Assembly (NCBI GenBank): GCA_021234155.1
Contig: JAJEKV010000049.1
Location: 8,280,036-8,344,035 of the forward strand
DNA from: Isoetes taiwanensis
Lineage: Eukaryota; Streptophyta; Lycopodiopsida; Isoetales; Isoetaceae
Direction of reading: 5' to 3'
Length of the DNA stretch: 64,000 nucleotides
Part shown: in pieces, positions 1 through 11,690 of the stretch
How the letters are laid out: each line of letters opens with the position of its first letter
Position numbering within the stretch: position 1 is the stretch's first letter
The notes under the pieces: model-generated
What the model saw: only the letters and a program-made list of their open reading frames with translations
Databases searched by the model: none
What the model was told of the DNA's origin: nothing
Position numbers and translations under genes: made by a program

Positions 1-2
1 TT

Positions 3-398
3 CTTCGGCTTGCCGGAGATTGGAAAACCACGGTCACTGTGGTCTGGGGCCTCATTCAGTTTTTGGAAAGAGCTGCTACTTCGCTGGATCCGTCTATTCA
101 CAAGCAAGTGGGTTTCTGTACCGCTTTAAAGTGTCTTTTCACCAGCTCTTTGGCTCGTAGTCATCCAGTTTACTATTGCAATCCCAAGGCTAGAGGCACT
201 TTTGGCCTCCAGACATGTCTGCTGATTGAATGTCAGTTTGTTCCAGCAACGGCTCACCATGCCTTTGAAGACATGGCGCAGTCTGGATTTCTGTTGGACG
301 CGTCACCGTCTATTGGGTTAAACACTGCAGATGCCTTGAAAGACCGACATGATGTCATTCAGAAGTACCATTCCAAGGCTCGGCGTCATAGTCACTAG
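3..398 (+). CDS. C-terminal part of an unidentified protein, cut by the window edge
   Basis: The frame is open from the first bases of the window to a stop at 396-398, about 131 codons. The first in-frame start-like codon is only a GTG at 39, so the true start lies outside or in an upstream exon. The protein has a normal mixed composition (Trp, Cys, His and hydrophobic segments), which is more like real coding sequence than chance. A second open stretch at 452-643 in another frame is Ser/Thr/Lys rich and ends in a basic KKRARGDK tail. It could be a following exon or a frame-shifted continuation. I recognise no family; a transposon-encoded protein is possible given the surroundings. Confidence 0.35.
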   Translation, partial: LRLAGDWKTTVTVVWGLIQFLERAATSLDPSIHKQVGFCTALKCLFTSSLARSHPVYYCNPKARGTFGLQTCLLIECQFVPATAHHAFEDMAQSGFLLDASPSIGLNTADALKDRHDVIQKYHSKARRHSH

Positions 399-699
399 GA
401 TGATTTCAATCAAGCCACACCTCACGAGACCCTGCCTGCTTTGTTCTCTAAGTGTTCTTTAGTGAGAGAAGTGTTAGTCCTATACCACCAAGCACTGGAC
501 TATTTTGGAACACAACACGAGCCAGCACACAAGATTCAAAGGCAGCAGGAGCGTCCGGTAGTAAATCCATGTCCACACAGAGACCCACATCCTTGCAGAA
601 ACCCACGACCTCGTCAAAGAAGAGGGCGAGGGGTGACAAGTGACCATCTCCAGGGAGTACGGCCTTAACTTAGCAGGATTCGCTGCACTAATGATGGCA

Positions 700-2269
700 C
701 CAAAAAGATTCCCTCAAATAAAGCATATGATCCAAGAGTTGGTAACCGAGATCATCAAGAATCTGCCATATGTCTATTTTGGGCCTGAGCTGTTGTACTA
801 TATATATAAGTATTGTTAGACCTTAAGTTTTAGATGAGATTTAGTATCGTCTTATTTCAGTTTTCTTGTCTTAGCGTCTCTCGAGACTCCATATACTCTT
901 TCTGCTTATCTTGGCATACAGTTCCTTGTGTTTTGTTATGTTCCTTTTATTCTTATCTCTTTTGCAAAATTCCACATGACGCACTATACAAAGAATTTAT
1001 CTGTTTGATCCAAGGGTCATCATAGAGGGTTGTCTTGTAGACGATCCCAAACCCAAACTTTAAACACGAAATCCAAGAAAAAATGATGATTTTAGCCCTA
1101 TGCAGCTCTTACAGAGACAAAATGGCAGTGCATGCCTTTTTATTAGTGACTTGAAGCCTATAGATATTCTAGGCAGTACTGCAAGCATCAATTGGATTGA
1201 TGTATCTTCAAATTTTATCTCAGGCCCAGTTCGTACTTATAAAGTTTGTCACGAGTAAGTGCTCTGTCTCGAGTTGCTTTGTGATAGACGAAAATGAGAA
1301 AGCTTGCTTCCAAAGCAAAACAATAAACAAAGGGGAAGCTATATCGCCATATGGGGCAAGAGTAATTCTCAATGATTCAACTTGAAACTGGGCAACCATT
1401 TCATTGATTCTACATGCTTCAGCTTAAGAAATGCGACAACTATTTGTGCAGATGAACTACAAGATAATTGGCATAGCCAAGACAACGAAAAAACATTGGT
1501 GCCATCAGGAAGCAGACGCTGGATTTGGTGCCGCACACCCATCAAACGAAGAAGAAGAGTCAGATTTGCAGCTGAAGAGCCAATAGACCACCAATAAAGT
1601 TATGATCATTGACAACTAATCAATCTCTTGAAACCATGACATGTATCATCAAGCAAAGGAACGAAGTTTGAATGTTGGACCCCTAACAATCTTGTTCCAA
1701 CAAAAAGAAAAGAAATGAAAAGTTAGAGAACACATGTCGACCACACAATACGAAATAAATATACCGAATCTAAATAAACTATATTATATGTAGATAAACG
1801 ACTACAGTCATCAGATCTGTTGATCCTATGGCCTAGATCGTATGTTGGAGCCTCTTGGGCACCTCTCGTTTCACCTATAGTCATTTATGATTGGGGGCGC
1901 CTATGATTTTGAAATATGAAATACCCATTCGTCTAAGGTTTTGATGATCGAGCCATATACATCTTCATCTAAGGTTTTAGAATATGAAATACAGGGGCTC
2001 GAACCTCTACCAAAATAACTCATAGCTAACATGATTATTTTTTATCTTAATTCTATGTTTTTTTATAACAACTTATTCCATTGTTCTATGGTTTTAGGAA
2101 TACATTCTTATATATACATTGATAGCCATTTGAAATAGAGTAGGCCATCAAAATAATAGAGCAGTCCATCAAAATAATAGGTGTATTTGCTTCCTTCAAT
2201 GCTGGCCATCCCTTTTCTTTACCTTTGCCATGTTCTCATCATCTAGAAAGCCCAGCAGTCAGATGCTTC
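700..2269. other. AT-rich intergenic stretch, nothing recognised
   Basis: Only short ORFs lie here, without recognisable motifs. A 20-30 bp phrase around 'tctaaggtttt' recurs at about 1933 and 1970, a small local duplication. Confidence 0.5.
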
Positions 2270-2510
2270 CCTTTGGAACCACTGTTAGTATAAGAGTATA
2301 TATAAATCTTTTGGTTATTATATATACCGATGCTATCTTAGCAAAAGCCTAAAAGATGGAAGTATAATGTTACTTACATCAAGCTGATGCTCCCCTTGGA
2401 ACCACTTAGTATAAGAGTATACAAATATTTGTGTTATTAGTTATATATACAGTTTTATATTAGCAAAAGGACTTAAAATGAAAGTATAATGTTACTTAGA
2501 TCAAGTTGAC
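2270..2510. repeat. Two-copy tandem duplication, unit about 120 bp
   Basis: The stretch starting 'cccttggaaccac' at about 2270 is repeated from about 2393. Both units share the phrases 'agtataagagtata', 'ttagcaaaag' and 'gaaagtataatgttactta', with diverged AT-rich sequence between. Confidence 0.6.
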
Positions 2511-2935
2511 TGTTACAAGAGCTTATCACCACAATTCTTGAACATGCAGTTGAGCACTTGAACAGTGGAAGCATAACATCTATTAGCATCTTTGCACCAG
2601 AAGAATTCTGCATAATCAACTTGGAATTTGGATCCAATACTCCACCTATAAAGTTAAAAAAAAAAATATGAAAGCATATATAATAATCATATGCCTTTGA
2701 TCTATTATTGAGAAAAAGGATGTTCTTACTAGTATGTCAAGGCCGTTGAACTCCTTCCTCAGCGTAAGACGTATTTTTGAATTGAAATATGGTCTAGAAT
2801 GTACAAAGTTTCCGTAAAAGTGTTACTCCATTATGAGTTTATAGGGGTTTCTTGCAGTAAGGACAACAGTAATACCAAGAGTTGCAAAGCTCTTAGCAAT
2901 CTCAAGGCATGTTCTAGTGCTGCCTCCACAAATCA
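2505..2935 (-). pseudogene. Short-chain dehydrogenase/reductase (SDR) gene remnant
   Basis: Read on the minus strand, 2930-2823 gives GGSTRTCLEIAKSFATLG followed by ITVVLTARNPYK. This matches the N-terminal Rossmann beta-alpha-beta of classical SDRs (TGxxxGIG then 'GitVVLTARd'). A second piece near 2770-2730 reads LRKEFNGLDIL, the SDR beta-4 approach to the NNAG motif. A third at 2590-2525 reads VMLPLFKCSTACSRIVVIS, the 'LLPLLk...sRIVnvSS' strand with the catalytic Ser region. The order is that of an SDR such as plant salutaridine/menthone-reductase-like enzymes. The glycine motif is damaged (TGxxxGIG has become GGSTRTCLE), the pieces are in different frames, and the YxxxK active site was not found. 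It is either a broken gene or exons of a heavily decayed copy. Confidence 0.6.
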
Positions 2936-3243
2936 TTGTACTAGTTTTGGATGACCACCATGAACTCTGCTTTATGCCTATTTCACCAAAGCACCACCTA
3001 AGCATGTGTTTTTGTAATGTCCAAGTTTGTCGTAAGAATTATATTATGCTTGGCTATTATATTTTCAAGGTACTTGCCTTGTCACTTTTATGCAACCTTA
3101 CCCCTCTTTTTTTTCTTCCTCAATTTACTTTAGTTTCTCATTTTAATGAGAATTTTAATGAAAACCCACTTTCTTTTTCATCCTTTGTTTAATTTAGTTT
3201 GAAATTTAATGAGAATTTAAAAGAAAATTTTTAGTTGATAGCT

Positions 3244-3450
3244 ACAATCATAAGATTGCCAATGTCCGTTAAGAATAGTCAACAAAAGATATCGACAACC
3301 TTGCAAATAATGCTAACTAGAAAGTTTTGCATTGGAAACTTGCTTTTCTAGATATTCTGTCCAACAATCACAAGATTTTCAATATCGTGGAAATATTGTC
3401 AATACCAAACGTTGACAATCTCGCAATTAGGTGCCAACTAGAAAGTTTTC
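3244..3450. repeat. Degenerate two-copy repeat, about 120 bp unit
   Basis: Two stretches (about 3244-3338 and 3364-3450) share 'caatca(t/c)aagatt', 'aatatcg/aatgtccg', a 'gacaac/gacaatct' segment and 'ctaactagaaagtttt'. This is an old tandem duplication in otherwise featureless DNA. Confidence 0.45.
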
Positions 3451-3559
3451 ACTGAATATGATAAGCTAAGTAAGAAACTAAGGTTTCATGTGCAAGTGGA
3501 GGTGAATATCTTATCTTATCGAGGTGAATATCTTATCTTATCTTCTTATATTTTTATTT

Positions 3560-3746
3560 TATATAATAAGAAAAATAGCGCCCGTGTGAGTCCAGCCCCA
3601 TCAACGGTCAAGAATGCGCCACGTGGCGCGATCTCAACCCTTCTTATCCCTCCACCCATTTTAAAACTTTTCTATTGTGGAGGGAATTTGAACCCTAGTC
3701 CGTGCCCCCCCCCCAAATAGTTACCACTAGGCCAAGCATTGGTTTA
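3560..3746 (-). mobile_element. tRNA-derived SINE
   Basis: On the minus strand an RNA polymerase III A box, TGGCCTAGTGG (3734-3724), fits the plant tRNA consensus TRGCNNAGTGG. About 30 nt downstream lies a B box, GGTTCAAATTCC (3694-3683). The spacing is that of a SINE head rather than a complete tRNA, since no acceptor stem can be drawn. The body runs toward about 3560, and an A/T-rich tail follows on the low-coordinate side. A poly-C run (minus-strand G) lies between the boxes. Confidence 0.55.
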
Positions 3747-5734
3747 TTAAAAAAAAAAAAGGAAGAAGTTCACATATGGTTAAGATGAGGCTGTTGGATA
3801 GGCATATTCACCCCTTATTCCTTAATCTACACCGCACACAAAATTCCTCGTTTGTGGGATATGGATGTATAGAAATTGTGATACTGTATAACAAGATTTG
3901 CAAAATACTATAAGATTTCTGGCAATATACTATATGGTGTTGATTTTGTACATGCAAAACATAATTATAAGGGCTCTCGCTGCCCTACGTCACCCCCCGT
4001 GTGAATATGCACCCAAACAGAAGGGGGTTTAAGGGGGAATTTAATTTTAATGCGTGTAATGTAATGGTTTGTGTTATAGGTTAAAAAAAGTTTTTGCCCC
4101 TTCGGGGCAATGAAAACTGTCTATGAATGTTGTGTACATCGCTATAGGTTCTTGTGCCTAAGACAATGTGTTCCTACAGACTATATCTCTAAAAGAGTAA
4201 GAGCAAACAAATCCTGTGAAACCTAAATATTTCAGTCTAAATATTTTGAAAGGGAATAAAAACATGCCTCAACCATACACACAACTAATACAAGGCTTGC
4301 ATTAAGAAGTCAAATTTTGGAAAAAGGATATAGACCAAGCTAACAGATAATACATATAATAAATATGTAGGAAAATCTTAGTTGAAGAAACATGTCCAGA
4401 AATAGGCATGCATACAAATTGCAGACTAAATTCTCAGAACATATCCAAATGAAATCGATTGTAATGGATACAGATCAAAAACCTTCATGGCCAAAGATGT
4501 GCCAAGAACAGAAACCAAAGAATAGATGCACCAACTGGAATGGCCAAAAAAGATAAGACCCAAGTTAGCCTCTGATTCATAAGTGAAACCAATCTGCAGC
4601 TATTATCTTTAACAATCCAATAACAATCTGATGTGTGGCATCGACGAAGATGTTGGCAACTCAACACATTACTGAAATCTCAGTGACAAAGTGAGCTTGG
4701 GACAATATTTTCGTCATCCTAAATCATGCATGTGTCAGTGGCATTATGCCATTGATTGCAATTCATTAAAGACCTTTGTGCCATGGCCTTGTAGGATGTA
4801 ATTAGCTGTGTTCATCATAGTAGATAATAGATGTACGCTGAATAAAATATGTGCTTCAAACCTGGTAAAAAAAGAACAAATATGGCTTAGGACATTTGCA
4901 AGCCTTCCATCTGTTGTGCTTTTGAAAGAGAAGCGGGTGCACATAACCAAAAGTGTTCAATAGTTGCCCCTCTTTATGCCTTCCTTTAAAATGTCTGAAA
5001 GGCTCTAAAGCACTCTTTATTCTTCATATTATCTCTTACCTGCATTGTTATTTCTATTCTCACAGTATTGCACCAGGCTGACATTGCACTAAGATTTAGA
5101 TCTGTATAAATCTCCCAACACATTTAACACAACCAAGTCCAAATGAAGTAAAATTATGCATGCTGCTATGAGCAGAAAAACCCCAGCAGCAACTATTCCA
5201 ATAGTTTTGAGGCTGTGGCAAGGGACGAACAAAATGATCATTTTATGCCAGATTATGTCAATAAATAAAAGAAAATAAAAGAAAAGAAAGAAATAGTATC
5301 TTACTTGATTTTGGAACCCGAGCTTCCAGAGGAAGAAGCAGAAAGGGAGGGAGGGGGGCTGAGGAAGCGAAAAATCGAAGTAGATTGTGCCATAGTTGTC
5401 TAATTTGAAAGCAAGCTACTGGTACTTTGCATGTTGGTAATCTGTGAGGGAACTAAGTAGAGCCTTATCCTGGTTCGACAATAGCATTACGCAACCGTCC
5501 AGCACAACCAAAGAGCAAAAATCCTGGCCATATCCTTCTGCCATATCGCCGGTATAAGACTTCTGTATGCTTTCAGAAATTATGTTTTCCACAACCAGCT
5601 TGCACTCCCATCTTTCGCTTTTGTTTGCCTGATACCCATTGAATGCAAGGCTCAAGAATGTCTGCCAAATAATTCCTTGCATAGTTGAGAGGTCTGGACC
5701 TGCGAGGTCACCTTTGCCCCCGCCTGGCTGTCCG
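3747..5734. other. Non-coding stretch with one perfect stem-loop
   Basis: No convincing gene was seen. A perfect 7-bp palindrome with a 3-nt loop, TTGCCCC-TTC-GGGGCAA, is at 4094-4110. Imperfect inverted ends around 3791-3815 and 3995-4020 hint at a decayed MITE of about 230 bp. A minus-strand open frame of 88 codons at 5416-5682 has no recognisable motif. Confidence 0.4.
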
Positions 5735-5978
5735 CTGACTAGGCACTACGGGGGTGGTGCATGACTGTATATATTGGGATGTTTCTGCATTTTATATGAT
5801 TAGCACAGTTTGTCAGCAGGCTGATTGCTGCCACGGTTTTTCCCTCGAAAACCCTTCGGGGCGGGGGTTTTTTAATCCGGGCAGTAATCCGCTTGCTGCG
5901 TTTTTGTATTGGGTCCCATAGACCGATTGGTCTCCGTGGACGATAAAAGTAACTTCCTTCCTTCCTTCCTTCCTTCCA
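5735..5978 (+). mobile_element. 5'-truncated LINE, 3'-UTR and tail only
   Basis: This segment matches the 3' untranslated region of the LINE family seen at 34315, 37471 and 59640. Shared landmarks are 'ctaggcactacggg', 'gctgattgctgccac', 'cctcgaaaacccttcgggg', 'gggtcccatagaccgattgg' and 'ctccgtggacgataaaa'. It ends in a (TTCC)n microsatellite at about 5953-5978. No coding sequence remains. Confidence 0.75.
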
Positions 5979-6239
5979 AGTCTTCACGAACCGAGGAAGA
6001 AATTCCTTGCTGCATACTCGAATTTTGACAGCATCGCTGCTGCTTTGCCTTATGCCTGCAGAACCAGGAAATACCTAAATGGCTTCAGCTAACCCTAAAG
6101 TAGCACGGCTCGAGCCCTGCATGCACACCACTTTTAAATAAATCATAGAAATACAAAACAATGGGGATAAATTTTAAATAAACCATGGAAATAAAAATAA
6201 AACCCTGCTAAAAAGGGGGTAAACCATTGAAGATATGGA

Positions 6240-6385
6240 TTTCAAGAAAAAAAATACGGGGCGCACTCTAGAAGTACTGATTAGTATGCCTCGCAGAATA
6301 CGCCCATCAAATCATATAAAAACCATAGCAAAACCCGTACAAAAATACAAAAAAAAAACCCCTGTTATTTTGCTACATATTCTAG
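6240..6385 (+). repeat. Dispersed repeat family A, copy 1
   Basis: The stretch contains 'gcactctagaagtact', 'tagtatgcc', 'aaaaccatagcaaaac' and 'cctgttattttgctacata'. The same phrases in the same order occur at 36600-36735 (plus) and 62637-62765 (minus). No coding or RNA feature was seen; it is an unclassified interspersed element. Confidence 0.6.
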
Positions 6386-6411
6386 AATGTCCTAGAATGT
6401 TCAAGATGGTC

Positions 6412-6600
6412 ACGGGTAAGCACCTTAGTCTAAAAATAGAAAGTTCTTTGAAACTTTGCAAATGCTCAAAATAGAATGTTCTGGAATGTAAATACTGATG
6501 TGTAAGCATCTCAGTCCAAAAATAGAAAGTACCTTAGTCTAAAATAGAAAGTTTTCTAAAAGTTTGTAAAAACTCAAAATAGAGAAAGACATGATCACAG
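6412..6600. repeat. Short degenerate tandem repeats
   Basis: Three copies of 'c(c/a)ttagtctaaaaatagaaagt' or a close variant occur at about 6421, 6508 and 6532, interleaved with 'aactcaaaatagag/aatgctcaaaatagaatg'. From 6600 to 7750 nothing further was recognised. Confidence 0.5.
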
Positions 6601-7751
6601 ACTCAAGTCTGTGAAAACAAGGCAACTCTATAAAGAACTAGAAGAAGAAGAAGAAAAAGAAAATATTGAAAAGATATTCTTTTTGAAAGGTTGGAGCCAA
6701 TTTGGCCTTTGGAATTTGGTCACAGATAAGTAAAGTTGGTTTAAGATGCAAAATTGCCTTAGGGCATATTACAATTTTAGCTTAGGGCTTATATAGAGCC
6801 TTACTTGCCAAAATAGTGGACTTGCTAACTTGGTCATCAGAGCCACTGGGAAAGTTTGGCATTTCTAATTGCATCTTGATGTTGTCTCTGAAAAGATGTC
6901 AAGTCATGGAGATTGTTGGGCTATTTCCCATAGACAGTGGGGTTGAACATTTGGTGCTAAATTAAATTGGCATGAAATGTATGTTGGGCATGTACATAAT
7001 AGAATTTGACCTTGGGGGGCACATGAGTATATACGTTTACCTTCAAGGATGGAACACTTAGTATGAGGTAAGGACCATGCTAAGATGCAAAAATGCAACA
7101 TGAACTACTGCATATGATACAAATTACCTTAGGGCATATGAAATGGGATGTGTGCTTAAATGCTTTACAACCATAATAGAATAGAATCGTGCATAAAGGC
7201 ATAAATGCACCTTGTTTCTATCTTTTGATGTGCACAACTATTTATGCCACATTAAATGACACTTAAAGGTTTCAAAGAGATCGTACTATCTATACTTGCT
7301 TTTTTTAGCTAAGTGGCCAAAGCAATGGCTAGTTTAGAGTATACAAAGGTTTAACATTCTATTATCTAGTCTTGAGATGACTAGTTTCGAACATTCAAAG
7401 GCAAGTTATGCGATTATCGATGATGGATGCTCTAGTGTATTCCCAGCCAGAGGATGCAAGAATATTCCCTCGAATATTCCCTCTAGGAGCAGTGCAGCCG
7501 TACACGTCACTCAGAGATGTTCTTTAGAACTCTTGACAACCATTGCACAAGGAACTAATATTGCATTGACCCCAGATTAGAAGATACCCTGAAATAGGCA
7601 GCAATCTGAAAATAGAATAAAGTTTAAGATAAGCTTCCTATGCCTGCTACCACAAAGTTGAGGCAGACGTTTGCAGCCACCAAAGAAGCCTGCACCAACA
7701 TAAGTCCCTACCTTCTGCTGCGTCCACCACCCTGCTGCAAGTACAAGTGAA

Positions 7752-7815
7752 ATGAGGAAACAGACTGGGGGATTCGAACCCCCTGCGCACTGCGCAGCTC
7801 CAAGCAATCTGCCCG
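7752..7815 (-). mobile_element. tRNA-like T-arm, possible SINE head remnant
   Basis: The minus strand holds a perfect T-arm, GGGGG-TTCGAAT-CCCCC, with a canonical B box GGTTCGAATCC at 7777-7767. The upstream sequence forms other small stems (GCGCA/TGCGC, and GCCCTTTAAGGGC), but a full cloverleaf with paired acceptor ends could not be drawn. A decayed SINE is more likely than a working tRNA. Confidence 0.35.
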
Positions 7816-8086
7816 CCCTTAAAGGGCAGGGGCTATTCCCATGCACATGCAATCACACCATGCTTTTCCCTTTATTTTTTCATTTTTTCAGTTCTTTTTT
7901 CCACATGAAGCCACAGAAACACACAAATCTGGTTTTTCCAATGAAACACAAATTTTTGTTTCTGACCTGCAGTCCATTTCCACATCCCTTTTGCATTTTT
8001 TAGTTCCTTTTCTGATGCATAGCACCGTCACACAAAGCAGACACAAAAAGAAAGCAAAGCAGAGAATCATACAAGCATACTAGTGT

Positions 8087-8623
8087 CTAGTTGTTGTTCA
8101 TAACAGCATTGTGGCGCCTGGCCAAAGTGTCAATTCGCCGCAATTCCCTGATAAGAAGAGCCCGTGCCAGATTCATATGCGCCCGCATATGTTGGCGCTC
8201 ATCTGTATTGAGCTCCACCTCTTCCCACTCCATGCGGGAAACGGCCTCTTCCAATGCTGCAAACAGGCGGCCAAGTTGCATCCTAAACAATCTGACAGAG
8301 GCTGCCACAGATTCGGCAAGAGTATTAATGTTAACAATGCTTGACACAACTTCCAGAGCAACCTGGACATGCTCCCTGTTCGGAGAGAATGCAACAGGAG
8401 AGGGCATTGCATTATGAATTACATCATGGATACTTGGCCCGGGAGCAGCAAGCCTGTGAGGAGGGGAAGATGGGGCCTCTTCATCACTGTCAATGTTAAT
8501 CACGCCATCCCCGACAGTTGGCCTCATCCCGACAACTCCAACAGGGCTGCTGGTAGCAGCAGCCCCATTTCCAATCTCTATCCCGACAGTCCCATTACCA
8601 CGTTCCATCTCTAATCCAGGCAT
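8087..8623 (-). CDS. Unidentified 178-residue protein, possibly part of the neighbouring transposon
   Basis: This is a complete ATG-to-stop minus-strand frame. Residues 1-45 are Gly/Val rich with low complexity. An acidic patch INIDSDEEA follows, then a Ser/Pro region. Residues 85-178 look alpha-helical and charged (VRLFRMQLGRLFAALEEAV, RALLIRELRRIDTLARRHN). No family is recognised. It lies just downstream, on the same strand, of the HUH-transposase-like relic at 8690-9755. A polypyrimidine run and 'tttgcag' just before its ATG could be a splice acceptor, so it may be the last exon of that element's gene. Independent hypothetical gene status cannot be excluded. Confidence 0.4.
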   Translation of the reverse strand: MPGLEMERGNGTVGIEIGNGAAATSSPVGVVGMRPTVGDGVINIDSDEEAPSSPPHRLAAPGPSIHDVIHNAMPSPVAFSPNREHVQVALEVVSSIVNINTLAESVAASVRLFRMQLGRLFAALEEAVSRMEWEEVELNTDERQHMRAHMNLARALLIRELRRIDTLARRHNAVMNNN

Positions 8624-8689
8624 AAAGAATTAACTGCAAACAAAGATGCAAAATCAAAACAAAGAGAAACATATGTACAAAACCTGCAG

Positions 8690-9755
8690 GCAGCCCCCTA
8701 CAAGCACAAGTCACCCAATTGCCATTGTGTAATCCGTGGTGTCAAGAGGTATGAAATCAGTCCCAGGCATGTCCACGACAGCCTGAGGCCTGAATTCATC
8801 ATCCTCCCCTTCCACGAAGTTCTCATCCATGTCTCCAGGCGTGGCAGCCTCATCCCAATATCATTTTCTACCCTTCCCAATCCGCTGAATGGGTTCCATC
8901 CCAGCCGGGATGCCATACATGACACACCTCACATCACTTGGCAAAGTGACTTTGGGGTTTAGTGTCAGGTGCCAGGCGGCCTTCACTCTATGCTCAGATA
9001 TAAAAGCAGTGTTAGAAGGAAGGATCTAGCTAGTAGACAACACGAATTTACTGGTTCTAAGCATCCTAGTGATTGTGTATACAAGGCTAGAACTCAGCTG
9101 CCTTCCACCATGATAGTTTACAAAATGAAGGGCTCTTCCCAAGAGGTTGACATGTTATCCAAAACTACAACATGCTTGATGTCCCCTGCACTATAGAGCA
9201 AGTACAGGTCCTTGCCCATCTCCAATTGGCGCTCAGAAACATTCTTTGTGTGCAGCTTGAAGTGGGGCTTCCCCATATCCTTCATGCAATACCCTATTAG
9301 CCCCTCGAAACAATGGAGCCTGGTATTCTTTAATGCCTTACAGACAAGAACAACCCCCCACAGCTTCTTACCTCCCCCACCCAAACCCTGCGCTTCATGG
9401 CCAAATTCACTACTCTAGGGGACTTGAGCAAGCCTAAAGACACACCGTAATGCGGGTGATCTAAGTCTTTGCCCCTCTCCCCAACAAAGCGGCACACCGC
9501 AACACAACCCTTCTCACAGAAATTAATGAGCATGTCATAGAACTCTGGGAGTGCATCCATGCCTGCCACACCCAGTGTCACACTGACGTCTATGAGGCCT
9601 ATGCCTTCATCCTCAACACCATTTATGCATGCCTCCACACCAGACCTCCCAGAAGAAGACTCAGGCTGCCCATTCCTGGCTGCCCGCCCTGCTCTTCTAG
9701 CATCCCTCGGAGGAAATCTGAAGCTCACCTGGTTAGGTACGCAAGCCGGCTCCAA
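8690..9755 (-). pseudogene. HUH-endonuclease transposase-like relic (Replitron-type suspected)
   Basis: The minus-strand frame from 9755 gives a 141-residue piece ending in CRFVGERGKDLDHPHYG; the HPH triad (codons at 9458-9450) could be the HUH metal-binding motif. At about 9372 the reading frame shifts to KKLWGVVLVCKALKN, then GLIGYCMKDMGKPHFKLHT, KNVSERQLEMGKDLYLL and a stop near 9120. A C-terminal piece reappears near 8985-8720 (AAWHLTLNPKV...YGIPAGMEPIQR, then an acidic DENFVEGEDDEF). The 'GLlGYCmKD.g.PHf...NvS...m..Gk..Yl' pattern resembles, from memory, rolling-circle HUH transposases called Replitrons. Frameshifts and stops show it is dead. Family assignment is an inference. Confidence 0.45.
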
Positions 9756-9779
9756 GCTCAGGATTTATAGACTGTAAGA

Positions 9780-11452
9780 GGGCCGGATTCCCCATCTTAT
9801 CCACTTCCAGCTTGCCAGGAACAGAAAGAGGCACCTTCCAAACATAGCGCCTGCATCAGACCATGCACCCGACCTGCTTGCCCACATCCGCCAAACTCCA
9901 CAAATACAGCGACACAATTTGCCCTATTTCCATACTGAATTTCATACACTACATAACTTTAACCATTGAAACATTATGTCATAAATATACGGTTTCACAA
10001 ACTGGGCCAGCTTATCTAGGTCTCATTTCAGATTCTATGTTGGCCGAATGCCTAAATGGCCGCCTGCACATCTAAAGATAGCCGATTTTGGCTTTGGGCA
10101 AAGAGAATGGAGCGACTGCTTGTAAAAACCAGACTCCTTATGAGTTTGTAGGCCGCCATTCTCCTCAGGAAAAAGCAAGGATCAGGTAATATAAATAGAT
10201 CCCAGATTTATGCCAGATTTATGTTGGATCTAATTTTAATGGTTCTAGCTTGGACGAGTCTGCATCCAAATCTATTTGATAGCATTTTCATGGAGATCGC
10301 AGGCCACAACTGGCAATACAATGTTTTGCTTCTTACTGCCATTGATATAGATAAACAGAGAAGTTCTAATGGAGCTTATTTGGTTCTCTGAGCCCCTGTT
10401 GAAAGCATGACGAGTAAATGAACCTTCAATCCATTTCCAGGTCTGAGATTCAGATAGTTATGTTCCTTATTTCATATTGCATAGGAAAGATGTGGGCACA
10501 GGAAGACACTGATTGCATTCTTGCTTATATCTTGTCAAACATGATGGCTATGGCTCTGCAGTTTCATAGCTATGCTTTAAAAATAATTTGCATTTCTGCT
10601 TGAATATGTGGCAGACTTGATGCAAGCTGCAGTACGTTTGTATCAAAGACGGATAGAGCGGCATTTTTAATGGATATGCGAGCAACTCCAAAATAACAAC
10701 ACAGATCTGGAGCAACGACTTTAAGGTTGGATAATGCTTTCTTTTAGTGTATCTTCTGCATAATAATCGTTGTGTTTCCTCCGAAAATAATTTCAAATTT
10801 AGCAAGACGATTTGCCTATTGGTTAAAAGGCCAATGGTTTGCCATTATTTCATAAGGATAGCAAATTGTACAAGTTCTGATTTTTTGCAATATGTTTAGG
10901 TTATGTATATCTTGTAAATAGGGTATTTTTTTGTACACGGAATCTAGATGCAAAAAGGTTGTTGCTATGGGGAGTTCATGTTATAGATGAAAGGATGAAC
11001 TTTATTATTACACGACCTGTAGTGAACTTAAATATGACATGGTTAGTTGCTATTAATGAGTGCCACATATTTGATTTGAAAGGGCTAAAATTCCTAGCGC
11101 TTTTGTAGTGGATTTAGAGACTATAAGCTTAAAACATTTTCTGAATTACACATTAAGGAAATGAATATAGGTTTTGAACATGGACATGGAGTAATATGTG
11201 AAATAAGAATGTGACTGCAGAAAAAAATATGTTGAAATTAATTTAAGGAAGTTTAAAATGTCAATTTGAGGAAGGTTTAAATTTTATGCACTTCATACTT
11301 AAAGCTGATACTTAATTATCATCATGACCAGCTAGATTTGGGACTAAGAAATTAGTTCTCGTCTAATGGAAATGATTGAGATCAATTGAGAATTTGCAAT
11401 TATAATGCTAAATATGTTAATGTTCCAGGCCTCTCTAGTTAATGCCACCTTA
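9780..11452. other. AT-rich intergenic stretch, nothing recognised
   Basis: Only short unsupported open frames lie here. No repeat boundary or RNA gene was seen. Confidence 0.5.
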
Positions 11453-11690
11453 GGGCAAAAGGATACGATTGGTGATCAGTGATAAACTGAGAGACCCAAT
11501 GTGCCTTTTTTTTTTGCCCTTGCACATTTACCATTATCATTCTAATTGTGTATTGATTGGCTGTAGGTACGGGTTCTCTCCTCTAATTGTCTCTATTTTG
11601 CATGCTAGGTGATCGTTGACTTGAAAGAGCATGGAATATATGAAGATAGAACTCCTGGAGCTAAGGCACGTGGAGGTTTTATCCTACGTA
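11453..11690 (+). repeat. Dispersed repeat family B, copy 1 (intron/exon-like)
   Basis: Phrases 'gggcaaaaggat', 'ggtgatcagtgataa', 'tgattggctgtaggta' and 'ttctctcctctaat' recur in the same order at 27555-27770 and 44171-44320. A splice-acceptor-like 'catgctag' at about 11607 is followed by an open stretch reading LKEHGIYEDRTPGAKARGG. The copies may be relics of one duplicated gene rather than a transposon. Confidence 0.5.

Noticed and set aside
3791-4020. Imperfect inverted ends around 'ggcatattcaccc' suggesting a MITE
   Set aside because: Match is patchy and no target-site duplication is visible; kept only as a remark.
4094-4110. Perfect stem-loop resembling a bacterial terminator
   Set aside because: The window is plant nuclear DNA; rho-independent terminators do not apply.
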